64,000 nucleotides of DNA from Calamus simplicifolius (taxonomy: Eukaryota > Streptophyta > Magnoliopsida > Arecales > Arecaceae): NCBI GenBank assembly GCA_900491605.1, contig UESW01003900.1, positions 2,838,387 to 2,902,386 on the forward strand. Reading direction: 5' to 3'. Shown here in pieces: positions 33,438 to 45,900 of the stretch. The position numbers and the translations under genes were made by a program. How positions within the stretch are numbered: position 1 is the stretch's first letter; each line of letters opens with the position of its first letter. Below the pieces are notes generated by a model. It searched no databases and was not told the origin of the DNA. It worked only from the letters and a program-made list of their open reading frames with translations.

Positions 33438-34800
33438 CCCCCTGCGCCTGGTGAAGGGGTGCAGGGGACAATTCAGTCTCATCAAGGCAGGACCCCACCC
33501 GAGGTCTCTCGTCACTCACCTCCTAAACCTCATCGCCGAGAGGCCTCAAAACGATGGTGGTCCCCCTCCCGTCACTCTGGTCATTCTCACCAACGGCCGG
33601 ACGAGAGAGAATCCAGATGGGTGCGCTCCTTACGCCGGCGATCTTCTTCGGCTTCCTCTTCTGATTCATCTCAAGACGGCACCCTCAGGAAGACTACCCG
33701 TCGGGCTGAGCAACGGCTCAATGAGTATCATCGACAGTTGGAGGAGCTTAGCCTGGATCGCTAACCCTCACGGGACGGACTATGAGCACCGCCCCTCGCT
33801 TTCTCGGCGCATCATGGAGGAACCAATCCCGCCTCATTTCTGTCTCCCCCAACTGGACCCGTACGATGGCACAACGGACCCACTGGACCACCTGGAGAGC
33901 TACAAGGTCCTCATACAGGTCCAGAGAGCGACGGACTCCCTTTTATGTGTCACCTTTCCGGCCACCCTTCGCAAGGTGGCACGTGCATGGTATTCCCGCC
34001 TGCCTCCATGCTGCATCAATTCATTCCATAGCTCGAGCGATCTTTCCTGGCCCACTTTGATGCATGCCAGAAGATCCCACGAGTGGCTGATAGCCTATTC
34101 GCTGTCCAGCAGAGGAGTGGCGAGACCTTGAAGGACTTTGTCGCTTGGTTTAAGGAAGCAGCATTGGAGGTATACAACCTGGATGATTCTGTAGCCACTT
34201 TGGCCTTAAAGAGAGGACTTCGTCCCTCTAGGTTTGCCTACTCCCTAGACAAGAAGCCTATGAGTTCTTATGCCGAGCTCCTGAGCCGGGCGCAGAAATA
34301 CATCCGTGCTGAGGTGGATTCTTCCAGGAGGGAAGCCGACAAGAACCCCAGTAAGAAACCACCACCTACTGAGCAAGCCAGAGCACAACCTCGGAAGCCT
34401 GAGCCTCCTCACCGCCCAGATCACCGACCACAGACGCTTATTCCTAAGGATCAATTCACTCCCCTCATGGCTCCTATATCTCACATCCTACTAGAAATCG
34501 AGGAGGAACCTTATTTCAAGCGTCTGACCCCCTTGAAGTCTGAGACCCCCCGCAACAAGGAGCTTTACTACTGGTACCACCAAGACTATGGTCATGACAC
34601 CGAGGACTGCCGCCATCTGAAGAAGGCCATTGAGGAGCTTGTTCAGCAGGGTCACTTGGGCAAATTCGTTCGAAGGGGAAATCTTCCTACTCTAGGTCCA
34701 TCAGTGCCTCCGACACTTCAGACCGGTGTGGACAATGCTCCTACGGAGAAGACCATAGCTATGATTTCCTGGGGGCAGGTGGTGGTTCAAAAAGACAGCG
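33438..34800 (+). pseudogene. gag: Element B copy 2 gag, 5'-truncated
   Basis: It begins in the Pro-rich region after the N-terminal coil. The Arg/Ser-rich stretch, YDGTTDPLDHLESYKVLIQV, SGETLKDFVAWFKEAALEV and the knuckle remnant YYWYHQDYGHDTEDC follow as in copy 1. A TAA-type break after EELSLDR (near 33760) comes from local loss of bases relative to copy 1. A frameshift near 34770 alters the gag-protease linker. Confidence 0.85.
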
Positions 34801-37800
34801 AGAGGAATAGATTCTGTAATTCCTTTCTTTGGAAAGGATTTAGATGGGGTAGTTAATAAGCATGACGACACGTCGTTGTGTCTATGACCATAGCCAAACA
34901 TCCTGTAAAAAGAATTTTAGTTGATAGTGAGAGTTCGGTTGATGTTTTGAGCTACGAAGCTTTTGTTCGGATGAATATGTTGAAGTCTTCCCTCCGACCC
35001 GTCGCCATGCCTTTAATGGGCTTTACTGGAGACTCGGTGAGTGTTGAAGGGGAGATCGCCCTCCCTGTCACGGCTGTAACCCTCCACGTCAAAGCACCGT
35101 GGTCATAAATTTTCTGGTGGTCCAGGTCCCGTTGGCTTATAACGCTATATTGGGGAGACCAGGATTGAATTTGCTAGATGCTATGATCTCCACTAAGAGA
35201 TTATTGGTAAGATTCCCCACGATGAAGGAGTCGGAGAAATGAAAGGAGAACAAAGCCGCCACCGCTTTGCTATCACCTGTCTCCCAGTCCACTGGAAGCG
35301 GCGTCGGCAATAGCCTTTGAGCCGCTCGACCCCCGGGAGCTGGGAAGGAGGGGAGAACCAGCCGAGCACCTCCTGACCCTCCCCTTGGGAGATGACCCAG
35401 CAAGGACATCCAGGTTGGGGCGTTGCTTCCAGAGGAGGCACGCGATCGACTTCTCACTTTCCTGCGTGCCAACACCGACGTCTTTGCATGGTCATCCTCA
35501 GATATACCGGGCGTCCCTGAGGAGGTGATCACCCATCGGCTCAACCTTAGACCAGAGTGTCGGCCGGTCCGACAGAAGAAAAGGAGCTTCGCTCCAGATA
35601 GATAGAAAGCTATCGACGAGGAAGTTCGCAAGTTGACGGTTGCAGGCCATATTCGGGAAGTTCATTACCCCGAATGGTTGGCCAACGTGGTGATGGTCCG
35701 TAAGACCAATGGAAGCTGGAGAATGTGCATGGATTTTACCGATCTCAACAAGGCATACCCCAAGGACAGCTTTTCCCTGCCCCGGATCGATCAACTGGTG
35801 GACGCTACTTCTGGTCATGAGGTCCTTAGCTTCATGGATGCTTTCTCTGGGTACAACCAGATCAGGATGAACCCGGTGGATGAGGAAGCTACCTCCTTCA
35901 TAATTGAGAAGGGGTTGTACTGCTACAAGGTAATGCCATTTGGGCTAAAAAACATGGGAGCCACCTACCAAAGGTTGATGAATAAAGTCTTCGAAGGCCA
36001 GATAGGACACAATATGGAGGTGTACGTGGATGACATGCTGACAAAAAGCGTCCACGCCACCGACCATATCGCTGACTTAACGGAGACTTTTGACAACCTG
36101 CGTCGGTACCAGATGAAGCTGAACCCATGCAAGTGTGCATTTGGGGTGACAGCCGGAAAGTTTTTGGGTTTCATGGTGACCCGGTGGGGGATCGAGGCAA
36201 ACCCGGACAAAGTTCAAGCCATCTTGGACATGAGGTCTCCCACCAACAAGAAGGAAATACAGTGCCTGATGGGAAGGGTGGCCGCCTTGAGTCGTTTCTT
36301 GTCCAAGTCCGCTGAAAGGTGCCTACCTTTCTTCAAGGCGCTCCGCAAGGTCAATGGATTCGAATGGATGAAAGAATGTAGAAGGCATTCGAAGGGCTAA
36401 AGGAATTCTTATCTACCCCGCCGCTGCTATCCAAGCCAACAGGTGGAGAAGAACTCCTTCTATACCTCGCGGCTTCTCCCGAAGCCGTTAGTTCTGTGCT
36501 GGTCTGCGTGGACACCAATGGCATGCAAAAGCCGGTGTATTATACAAGCAAGGTGCTCCACGATGCAGAGACCAGGTACTCAAAGATTGAGAAGATTATT
36601 TTCGCATTGATCGTGTCTGCCCAGCGCCTGCGGCCATACTTCCAAGCCCACCCGATCGCGGTGATCACAGACCAACCTCTAAAGATAGTTCTCGCTCGCC
36701 CGGATACTTCCGGCCGATTGGCAAGGTGGGTGCTCAAGTTGGGGGAATTCGATCTATCCTTCCGCCCTCGGTCGGCCATGAAATGTCAAGTCCTGACGGA
36801 TTTTTTGGTCGAGTGCAACTGGGGAGAGGAGCAACCCGAAGAGCCTTCCACAAGCCCCCCGCCTCTCGGAACCAGTGATGATGAATGGGTCCTTCATGTA
36901 GACGGGGCGTCGAATTCCCAAGGGAGCAGAGCATGCCTCATCTTGGCTAACTTGGATGGAGTTGTAACTGAGTGCGCACTCGCTTCCTCTTTTCAGCCAC
37001 TAATAATCAGGCAGAATATGAAGCTCTGCTGTCTGGGATAAGATTAGCCCAAGAGCTTGGGGTAAAACGCCTTAGGGCGTTCACCGACTCCCAACTGGTC
37101 GCTGGCCAAATCGCAGGGGAATATGAAGCAAGGGATCCCATCATGTCCCGCTACCTAAGTATGGTGCAGTCGCTAGCTTCTCTCTTAGCTTACTTTAACA
37201 TTAGCTACATCCCTCGACAAGAGAATGCTAGAGCTGACGCTTTATCCCATCTTGCCACCTCAACTGATGGGATGCTGGGAAGAGCTTATGTAGAGCACTT
37301 GGAAGCCCCGAGTATTGACGCATCAAGAGAAACTCTACCAGTTGAGCAGGAGCCTTCCTGGATGGACGCTTATGTCCGGTACTTTACCGAGGGTACCCTC
37401 CCAGAAGACCCTGAGGCCAGGAAACTCAAAAGACGGGCCCCAAAATTTTTCATAATGGAGGGAAAGCTCTTTCGGAGGTCGTTCTCATACCCAGTTCTCA
37501 AATATGTCGGCCCCATCGAAGCAAATTATATCCTGAGAGATACATGAAGGTATATGTGGAAGCCATCTGGGGGCAGAGCTCTCGCATACAAAGCCCTATG
37601 CAGGGATATTACTGGCTGACAATGAAGGAGGATGCGTCCGAACTTGTTAAGAGGTGTGACAACTGCCAGCGCCATGCTAACATTCAACATCAACCGGCAT
37701 CCTAGCTGACCCCCTGGCCGCACCCTAGCCCTTCGCACAGTGGGGCATGGACATCCTGGGACCATTCCCTTCAGCCTCCGGACAACGCAAGTTCCTAGTG

Positions 37801-38578
37801 GTGGCAGTTGACCATTTCACCAAGTGGATCGAGGCGGAGGCTCTCGCTAAGATCACCGAGGGTAAAATAAGGTCTTTCTTCTGGAAGTCTGTCGTGTGCC
37901 GGTTCGGGCTACCGCACACCCTCGTTACTAATAACAGCCGACAGTTTGACAACACGGCCTTCCGGGAATTCTGCATCGGCTTGGGCATCCATCAACAATT
38001 CACCTCTGTAGGGCACCCCCAGACCAACGGCGCAGCCGAGGTGACCAACCACATCATCCTCCAAGGGCTCAGGGCCCGGCTAGATGGCTGCAAAGGGCGT
38101 TGGGTGGAGGAACTCCCCAGTGTATTGTGGGCATACCACACAACGCCATGAGCCCCCACCGGGGAAACTCCTTTCAGCATGGTCTTTGGGACCGAGACAG
38201 TCATTCCGTGGAGATAGGAGTCCCCAGTCCCCGGACAAAGTTATACCATGAAGAGAGCAACCCAAACTAACTGCGGGCCAATTGGATTTAGTAGAAGAAC
38301 TGCGAGACCAGGCGCAACTTCGCATGGTGGCATTCCGTCAGCGAGCGGCCAAATACTATAATGCTCGAGTACGGTCCAATACGTTCCGCTCTGGAGATTT
38401 GTTCTGCGAAGAGCTGAAGTATCAAAGCCAACAAAGGGGGGCAAGCTGGCACCGAAATGGAAGGACCGTACCGTGTCAAGGAGGTACTTCATCACGGGGC
38501 ATACAAAGTTGAAGAGCTGGATGGAAACTGCTTCCTCGCACCTGGAACGCCGACAATTTACGCCGGTATTATCAGTAA
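34801..38578 (+). pseudogene. pol: Element B copy 2 pol: protease, reverse transcriptase, two RNase H domains, integrase
   Basis: Domain order is as in copy 1. The protease reads DSES at 34923-34934. TAG at 35603-35605 is shared with copy 1. Reverse transcriptase is open from 35633 to about 36400 with an intact YVDD at 36023-36034, unlike copy 1. RNase H 1 and the archaeal-type RNase H follow with a frameshift near 36980. Integrase reads TNNS at 37927-37938 in place of the usual TDNG, so the second catalytic Asp is Asn. The C-terminal region is frameshifted and the conserved end lies at 38576-38578. Confidence 0.88.
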
Positions 38579-38664
38579 TATGCTAACTTCATTAATTTGA
38601 ATCTACTTGACAGATTGCTGTTCGAAATGTTTGCATTATTTTTTGAGTAATCACGCTTTGCACC

Positions 38665-39490
38665 AAAGACCGGCTCCGTCGGCACCAAAGACCGGCTTCG
38701 CGTCGGCAATAAAGACCGGCTCCGCGTCGGCAATTAAGACCGGCTCTGCGTCAGCACCAAAGACTAGCTTCGCATCGGCAATAAAGACCGGCTTCACGTT
38801 GGCAATTAAGACTGGCTTCACAGCAATTAAGATCGGCTCCGTCAGCACCAAAGACCGGCTTCGCGTCGCAATAAAGACCGGCTTCGCGTCGGCAATTAAG
38901 ACGGCTTCGCATCGGCAATTAAGACCGGCTCCGCATCGGTACTAAAGACCGGCTTCGCGTCGGCAATTAAGACCGGCTTCGCGTCGATAATTAAGACCGG
39001 CTCCGCGTCAGCACCAAAAACCGGCTTCGCATCGGCAATAAAGACCGGCCCCACGCCGGCACCAAAGACCGGCCCCACATCGGCACCAAAGACCGGCTCC
39101 CCGCGTCAGCACCAGAAACCGGCTTCGCATCGGCAATAAAGACCGGCCCCGCACCGGCACCAAAGACCGGCCCCACGTGGCCCAAAGAGCTCCCCGTGTC
39201 GGCAACGAAGACCGGCTCGCGTCGGCACCAAAGGCCGGCTCTACGTCGGCATCAGAAACCGGCCCGCGTCGGCATCAAAAACGGCTTCGCGTCGGTAATA
39301 AAGACCGGCCCCGCATCGGCACCAAAGACCGGCCCCGCGTCGGCCCAAAGACCGGCTCCCCATGTCGGCAACGAAGACCGCTCCGCGTCGGCACCAAGGG
39401 CCGGCTCCGCGTCGGCACCAGAAACTGGCTCCGCGTCGGCACCAAAGACCGGCTCCGCGTGGGCAATTAGGTCTGGCCCCGCGTCGGCAC
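38665..39490 (+). repeat. 24-bp satellite between pol and antisense gene, element B copy 2
   Basis: The same 24-bp array as at 28345-29170, unit for unit in order, with extra one- to eight-base indels in several units. The unit order being kept argues for recent duplication of the whole block. Confidence 0.9.
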
Positions 39491-39730
39491 TTGGGTCTTA
39501 TACTACCTACAGTTCTCAACTTTTGTCTCTACAACCGAAATCGATCCCGCATCAGTTTCCTAGCAGATAAGAATCGTGCTCTTCAGCCATTGGTTGTTGA
39601 TCCGCGACAACTCACACAGCCAAAGCTAATTATAACCAAAGACAATTGTTGAGAATTAAAATATTCATTGATGGCTAAAAGTCTACAAAATTGCCGATCT
39701 GAGTCGGGCTTGGAGCAATAAAAAAAAAAA

Positions 39731-42167
39731 CTAAGGGTCATTTGGGGCCAGATCGTCATCTTCAGGGACTTCATATGGCTCCAACTCTTCAATCCCCTCG
39801 AGGTCGTAGAGTTCTTGGATTTTTTCTTGCAGTCTTGGAAGCCAGCCTCGTAAGCGAATGCCGTTGATTCGGCTAGTTCCTTACTAAAGGCTTTAGACCT
39901 CCTAAAATCCTTTACGGCCTCTGCAGCTCTTTTCTCCGCCTCAAGGGTTCTCCGCTCGGCCTCCGTGACCTTTTTATCGGCCTCGACGACCCCCCTCTTG
40001 GCTTCAGTCACCGCCGCCTCCAAGTCGGCAATCTTGGCGTCGGACTGGCGGGCGACCTCTTTGACTGCATCTATTTCAATGGAGGCGGAATCCAATCGGT
40101 TCTTCAAAATGCATATTTCTGATTCCGCTGCCTCCAGCCTCTCCTCGGCCATTCTTTGTTTCTCTTCGGCCGCCTGGGCGTTATCCAGCTCGTTGGCCGC
40201 ACGACGCTGGGCAACTTCCAGCGCGTACTCTGCCTTCTCAGCTCTCAGCCGGATGGCTTCGACTTCACCCTTTAAGGTGGCCCGGGTATCCTCCAAGGCC
40301 ATCTCTGCCTTTTCTGCCCTAGTCTGGAGTGATAGCATCTCCTCCCGCGACTGGTCGAGGGCAGCATCGCTCAGGGTCCAAAGATCCCTCATGGCGATCA
40401 GAGAGTTCAGTGCCTGGACGGAAGTCAATGTTAAAAAACAAAACAAACAGAACAAAGGCGAAAAGGATAATAGGGCAAAGCTCACCCAAAGATGTGCCAC
40501 AGACACCTCGCGGAAGAAGGTGGCCCTCCCCTGATGCCGGAGAAACTCCTGCACCTCTACCACAGACGCTTCGTCCAATGCCCGCTCGGCCCAGCGACTG
40601 TGGTTCGCCAAAAGTGATTGGAAGGAAGGGTCGACGCCCCTCCTTTCCACTGGCACAGGGGCCGAGGGAGGATTCCACCTCCGACTCTACTGCCTCCGGC
40701 CCCTTGGCTGGTGGAGGCGCTTCGGTTGTTGCCCCTATGGGGGGCATGATAACTGCTGGAGTTGGCCTTATTGTTGTAGGGACCTGCTCCGTCTCCACGG
40801 CTTCGGGCGGGGGTGACGGTGCTTTTGCAACCTGCTATGGAGAAGGATCGAGCAGAATGACAGGAGGGGGAGCCGGAACTGAAGGTGATCTTCTTTCTCC
40901 TACTTGGCTCCGCCCGACTTCCTCGCTGGCCTCGGCCCTTACCGTGTCTTTCCTGGCGGGCTCGTCGGCTTGGGCTCTTGCCGCCTCGCACACGCGTGGG
41001 GGATCCACAACTTTGGCCTTTTTAGCATCGGCCCCCCCAGCGTCGGCCCTTCCAGTGTCAGCCTTCTTCAAAATCTTAGCGCGCAGGGGCTTCACAACTC
41101 TTGCCCCTCCAGCATCGGCCCTCCCCGCGTCGGCCCTCTTTGGAATTTTGGCGACGCCCTCCTTTCAGCGAGGGACTCATTCCCATTGCCTTCCTCTTCT
41201 TAGTAACCACCTGCCTGAGCTCGCGAAGCGATGGTGTCATCCCTATAAAAACAGGAGATGAGTAAAAAAAAAAAAAGAAGAGGGAAGAAAGAAGGAAAAG
41301 GGTGAGTAATCAAGTGCTCACCACCAGAAGGGATTAGGCCGGCGAGACGAAGGTTTTCATCGACCAGAAGCTTATTGCATCGAGGGACATCGGCAGTCAG
41401 AAGCTGTCCGAATGCCATTCGATCCCTTGGGAGGATAGAAGAATCCCTATTGGCGTCAATGTTGGGAGTCCCCCAGCTTCCACTCACCCCTTCGATATCA
41501 GCAAAAAAGAACTTATCCTTCCACCCTTTAACGGAGGTGGAAGGTACAACTTAAGGATCCTAGTGGGTCTAGGAGTAAAGGACCACCAACCTGACTGCTT
41601 GCGAAGGGTATAAAAACTGTGGAATAAGGAGATGCTGGCCTCTATGCCTTGCAGGTGACAGAGAACCAGAAAGCCAACGATGGTTCAGATCGAGTTAGGG
41701 ACTAACTGGGAAGGTGTTAGAGAATATCGGTCCAGAAGATTAAGGATGAAAGGGTGGATAGGTAGTCGAAGTCCTGCCTTAAAGAAGGCTCCGTACAAGG
41801 CAACTCTTCCGGGATGGGAAGAGGTTACCCTATCATCAGGAGCAGGGTAGGACAGACGTAGGTTCGGCGGAAAACTATACTTGGCTCGTAGGATTACTAT
41901 GTCTTGAGCAAACATAGTGGAAGCAGTCCCCTCGGGGGACTTCTTGACAGCGCTGGAAGGACCAGCAGTTGTCGGATGGCTCCGGGCGAAGGTCTGCCCG
42001 CCGGTCAGATGACTCCCGGCTACGGGGCGTCTGACCGGCCGCCGCTCCGGCGAGGAGTGGTCGGAGGATGGGGTAGACCATTGGCTTGGTAGGGAAGCGG
42101 AAGGCTGAGAAGGAGTGGGGGAACGACCCCCGGAATTGGAAATAGAACAAGAGGGCAAGGAAGCCAT
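39731..42167 (-). pseudogene. Antisense spliced gene of element B copy 2
   Basis: Exons 42167-41322, 41242-40486 and 40413-39731 correspond one to one with copy 1, with identical splice-site bases. The TGA after LVPNSI is shared. Exon 3 is open through the coiled coil, and a one-base loss near 39826 shifts the last residues so that reading continues to a stop at 39583; the copy 1 stop position corresponds to 39731. The exon 2 stretch near 40610 keeps bases that copy 1 lacks. The TATA box is at 42310-42317. Confidence 0.8.
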
Positions 42168-42309
42168 GGAGACTAACCTGGAAAACTTGAGCTAAGATCG
42201 AAGGAGCATGAGGAGAGAATAAACGCGGGAGGCGGACGGACGCTTGTAGACTCGGGAGGAAGCGGTAGCGTAAGAGAAGGAAGAATGGGAAGATAAGGAC
42301 GATTTTTTC

Positions 42310-42317
42310 TTTTTATA
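42310..42317 (-). promoter_or_regulatory. TATA box for the antisense gene, element B copy 2
   Basis: TATAAAAA on the minus strand, about 145 bases before the start codon at 42167, identical to copy 1. Confidence 0.65.
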
Positions 42318-42618
42318 GCCCCATTTCAAATCATCTCGTAGCCGTCCGGTCTGGCCATGTGTCCACCTTCAAATGGAAGCCACTTCGGCGGCCTACCGGC
42401 GCGAAAAACACGAAAAGCTCCACCAATAGAGAGATGGCGGTGGCCTTACCGCAATGATGACGCTTGCCTTTTTACGACTCATTACTCGAGAAAAATCTTC
42501 TCTAATCCCAACAGCCCGAACAGACGAAATGATGGTGCGAAAGTCAGCCGCCCAGTGGATATTAACACCCCTTTCACTGGTGATTGTGCGCTCACTCATC
42601 TCAGGGGCGGGGGGCATC

Positions 42619-43281
42619 TGATACGGTTGACCATCTCCTCTGGGTGGTATTATAATCCTTTGCACGATTTTTGAAAATAATGATGTGACAGCTAATCCCA
42701 GAGATGGAATCTTAGCTCCAGCCTTTGGCTCCGGCCTCCAGCTCCGGCCTTTGGCTCCGGCCTTTGGCTCTAGCCTCCAGCGACGGCTCCGGCCTTTGGC
42801 TTTGGCCTTAACTTGGTGCCTTTCTTGCATACACAATAACCCGCCTCAGGTAACAGATCCCGAGATTGAGATCTGTTACCGTATACCTCGCTCGCCGAAA
42901 TCATGGGCAGGTGCTAGCACGCCTGGCAGCTACTGCTACAAGCGGCCCTTATCCAGCAACGGCTTAACCACTCGCCGTTCAAAGGAGCTTATCCCAACGA
43001 GGAAGATTCGACGGTTCGAAGGAGAACGAAAGAAAGGAGCCTCCCAGATAGGTATAAAAGGTCCTCGAACTCAACAGAAAAGGGGGATCTCTCTCAATCT
43101 CTCTACTAGAGAAATGAGCGACAAGTTTACTAACTTGAGCGTCGGAGGGTCCTGCCGGGAACACCGGCCGGGGACTTCTTGCAGGTTTCTGAAGAAGGAA
43201 GACGACCTCTCCACTCCATTTGGAAGCCCATAACAAATCTCAGTACACTCGCCGCTCATCACCGGTGATTTGTCCGCATCA
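42619..43281 (+). repeat. 3' LTR of the element B tandem pair (663 bp)
   Basis: It runs from TGATACGG to GTCCGCATCA, preceded by the polypurine tract and followed by ATAAC (43282-43286), then Copia-2 pol. It includes the TATA box (43052) and the 180 bp that LTR 1 lacks. Confidence 0.93.
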
Positions 43282-43286
43282 ATAAC
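43282..43286. repeat. Target site duplication ATAAC, right side of element B
   Basis: It matches 22214-22218. Removing 22219-43286 restores an uninterrupted Copia-2 sequence across the reverse transcriptase/RNase H region. Confidence 0.9.
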
Positions 43287-45900
43287 AATGATCCTATTAT
43301 GCCTCTATATAATTTTAAATCAACGATCTTTTCAGTATTATAAGATTTAAGTCTACACTATGAGCTCATAGGGGTACCGATCGTTTTGGATGTCTCCATG
43401 CCAAACTTCTTGATCATTTCTTTGATATATTTAGATTGGCTTATGAAGATCCTATCTTTGCTTTGTTTAATTTGTAGTCCAAGGAAGTAGTTCAGCCCTC
43501 CCATCATACTCATCTCGAACTCTCCCTGCATAAGCTTAGCAAAGTCCTTGAACAAGGAATCATTAGTGGCACCAAATATGATATCATCAACATAGATTTG
43601 AATAATTAATATATATTTATCTTGTCTTTTAATAAATAAAGTTGTATCCACATTTCCTCAAATAAAGTCATTACTGACCAAGAGTTTGCTTAATCTTTCA
43701 TACCAAGCCCAGGGTGCTTGTTTTAAACTATATAAAGCTTTGTTCAACTTAAAAACATGGTTTGGAAACAAGTGATTTTCATATCTGGGTGGTTGTTCCA
43801 TAAAAACTTGTTTAGCAATGTATCCATTCAAGAAAGCACTTTTAACATCCATTGATATAGTTTAAAATTCATAAAACAAGCATAAGCAAGAAGTAATCTA
43901 ATAGCTTATAATCTAGCAATAGGGGCATAAGTCTCATCAAAATCAATTCCCTCTTCTTGATTATAACCCTTAGCTACTAATCTTGCTTTATTTCTAATTA
44001 TATTGCCATGTTCATCCAATTTGTTTCTAAAAACCCATTTAGTTCCAATAATTTGATGATCATGAGGTCTTTCAGTAAGAGTCCATACATTATTTCTTTC
44101 AAATTGGTGAAGTTCCTCATGCATGGCATTAATCCAATCAATATCATTTTTAGCATCATCATAACATTTAGGTTCAATTTTAGATACAAATGCTAGGTTA
44201 TTATAAGTATCTCTAAATGATGATCTAGTTCTAACTCCATGAGATGGATCACCTTTAATTTTATCTTTAGGGTGACTGAGAATGTACCTCCATCCTCTTT
44301 CTAATTCATCATTACCTTGTGAGGCTTCAGGTAGGTCAACGTTCCCTTCTTCATTTACCTCTTATATATCTGAGTCATTTTTGTCCTTCAGTGTGATGTC
44401 CTTGAGTTGATCTTCAATTTCATCTGTATCATTCATACCTTTTCTCTTCCTTAATGGAAGATCATTAGATTTATCAAAGATAACATGAATTGATTCTTCA
44501 ACTACTAAAGTCTTTTTGTTAAATACTCTAAAAGCTCTACTATGCAAAGAATAACCGAGAAAAATTCCTTCATCAGATTTAGCATCGAATTTATCAAGGT
44601 TTGATTTTTCATTATTTAAAACAAAACATCGGCATCCAAAAACATGAAAGTAACTTATATTAGGTTTTGTTCCTTTCCAAAGCTCATATGGAGACTTTTT
44701 CAAAACAGGTCTAATCAATGCACGATTTAAAACATAGCATGCTGTGTTGATAGCTTCTGCCCAAAAGTATTTTGGAAGATTGCTTTCACATAACATGGTA
44801 CGGGCCATTTCTTCTAAAGTTTTATTCCTTCTTTCTACTACATTTTGTTGTGGTATTCTTGGTGCAGAAAAATTATGTTCAATTCCATTTTCATTACAAA
44901 AATCTTAAAAAAATTTATTTTCAAATTCTTTTTCATGATTACTTCGAATTGATAAAACGGAAGAATTCTTTTTATTTGTAATTATTTTAAATAATTTTTG
45001 AAATACTGGAAATGCTTCATCTTTACTAGTTAAAAATAAAACCCATGTAAAACGAGAAAAATCATCAATAACAACAAGAACATATCTTTTTCCTCCTAGA
45101 CTAGTTGTTCTTGTAGGACCGAATAAATCCATATGCAAGAGTTCTAAAGGTCTAGTAGTTGAAATTAAATTCTTTGATTTAAAAGATACTCGGGTTTGTT
45201 TTCCAAATTGACAAGCATTACAAATTTTATCATTTTCAAAAATAAGTTTGGCAAACCATGTACTAAATCCTTCTTAATTAATTTAGATAATAAATCCATG
45301 CTTGCATGAGCTAGCCTACGATGCCATAACCAACTATTATCAGATTTATTATTTGTAGCAACTAGGCAATCAATATTTTGATCATGCAAATCATTTAAAT
45401 TAACAATGTATATATTACCATGCCTTTGACCAACAAATCTCATATTTTCATTTGCAGGATTTTTAACAATACNCAGTTTTATTGTTTGTAGCAACTAGGC
45501 AATCAATATTTTGATCATGCAAATCATTTAAATTAACAATGTATACATTACCATGCCTATGACCAACAAATTTCATGTTTTCATTTGCAGGATTTTTAAC
45601 AATGCATAGAGATGATTCAAATGTAACATTAAATCCTTTGTCACATAATTGACTAATGCTAAGTAAATTGTGTTTCAGTCCTTTCACAAGCAAAACATTA
45701 TCAATATAAGCATGAGGTGTGATACCTATTTTTCAATGCCAATTATTTTTCCTTGGCCATTATCACCGAAAGTAACAGCACCTCCATCTTTTGCTTCCAA
45801 AGTGATGAATTGTGATTCATCACCGGTCATGTGTCTTGAGCACCCGCTATCCAAGTACCATTGTCTTTTAATTGCTCGGGTTGCAAGACACACCTGCATA
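43287..45900 (-). pseudogene. pol: Copia-2 pol, 5' part: protease, integrase, reverse transcriptase
   Basis: The protease shows WYLDSGCSRHMTG. Integrase has WLWHRRLAHAS, MDLFGPTRTTSLGGKRY and RSNHEKEF; the last should be RSDHGxEF, so the second catalytic Asp is Asn. Reverse transcriptase has RLVAKGYNQEEGIDF, MDVKSAFLNG, an intact IYVDDIIFGAT and the LGLQIKQSKDRIF region. Stops interrupt it, including TGA within FI.GNVD, probably an Arg codon, and TAG after GTPMSS. A single N at 45473 sits between two near-identical 128-bp blocks in the protease-integrase linker. The remainder is at 21599-22218. Confidence 0.87.
45345..45605. repeat. 128-bp direct repeat around a single N
   Basis: 45345-45472 and 45478-45605 are the same pol segment with about five differences, separated by NCAGT-like bases around the N at 45473. 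A polyprotein would not carry this segment twice, and Copia-1 has it once. It looks like a contig join with unmerged overlap. Confidence 0.75.

Larger units (their letters stand above)
33438..43281 (+). mobile_element. Element B, copy 2: duplicated, 5'-truncated Tat-like Gypsy element
   Basis: The sequence from 33438 matches copy 1 from 23110 onward, in full order, to the last LTR at 43281 and 312 bp of flank. It lacks a 5' LTR, the primer site and about 210 bases of gag. Differences from copy 1 are scattered substitutions and one- or two-base indels. The shared stop and active-site changes show both copies descend from an already damaged element. Confidence 0.92.

Noticed and set aside
38651..39570. 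The same eight-residue repeat ORFs in the second copy
   Set aside because: Same satellite, same reason; indels between copies change frame without any sign of constraint.
33438..43281. Second element B copy as an independent insertion
   Set aside because: It has no 5' LTR or target duplication of its own, shares the target flank and the inactivating changes with copy 1, and starts in mid-gag.
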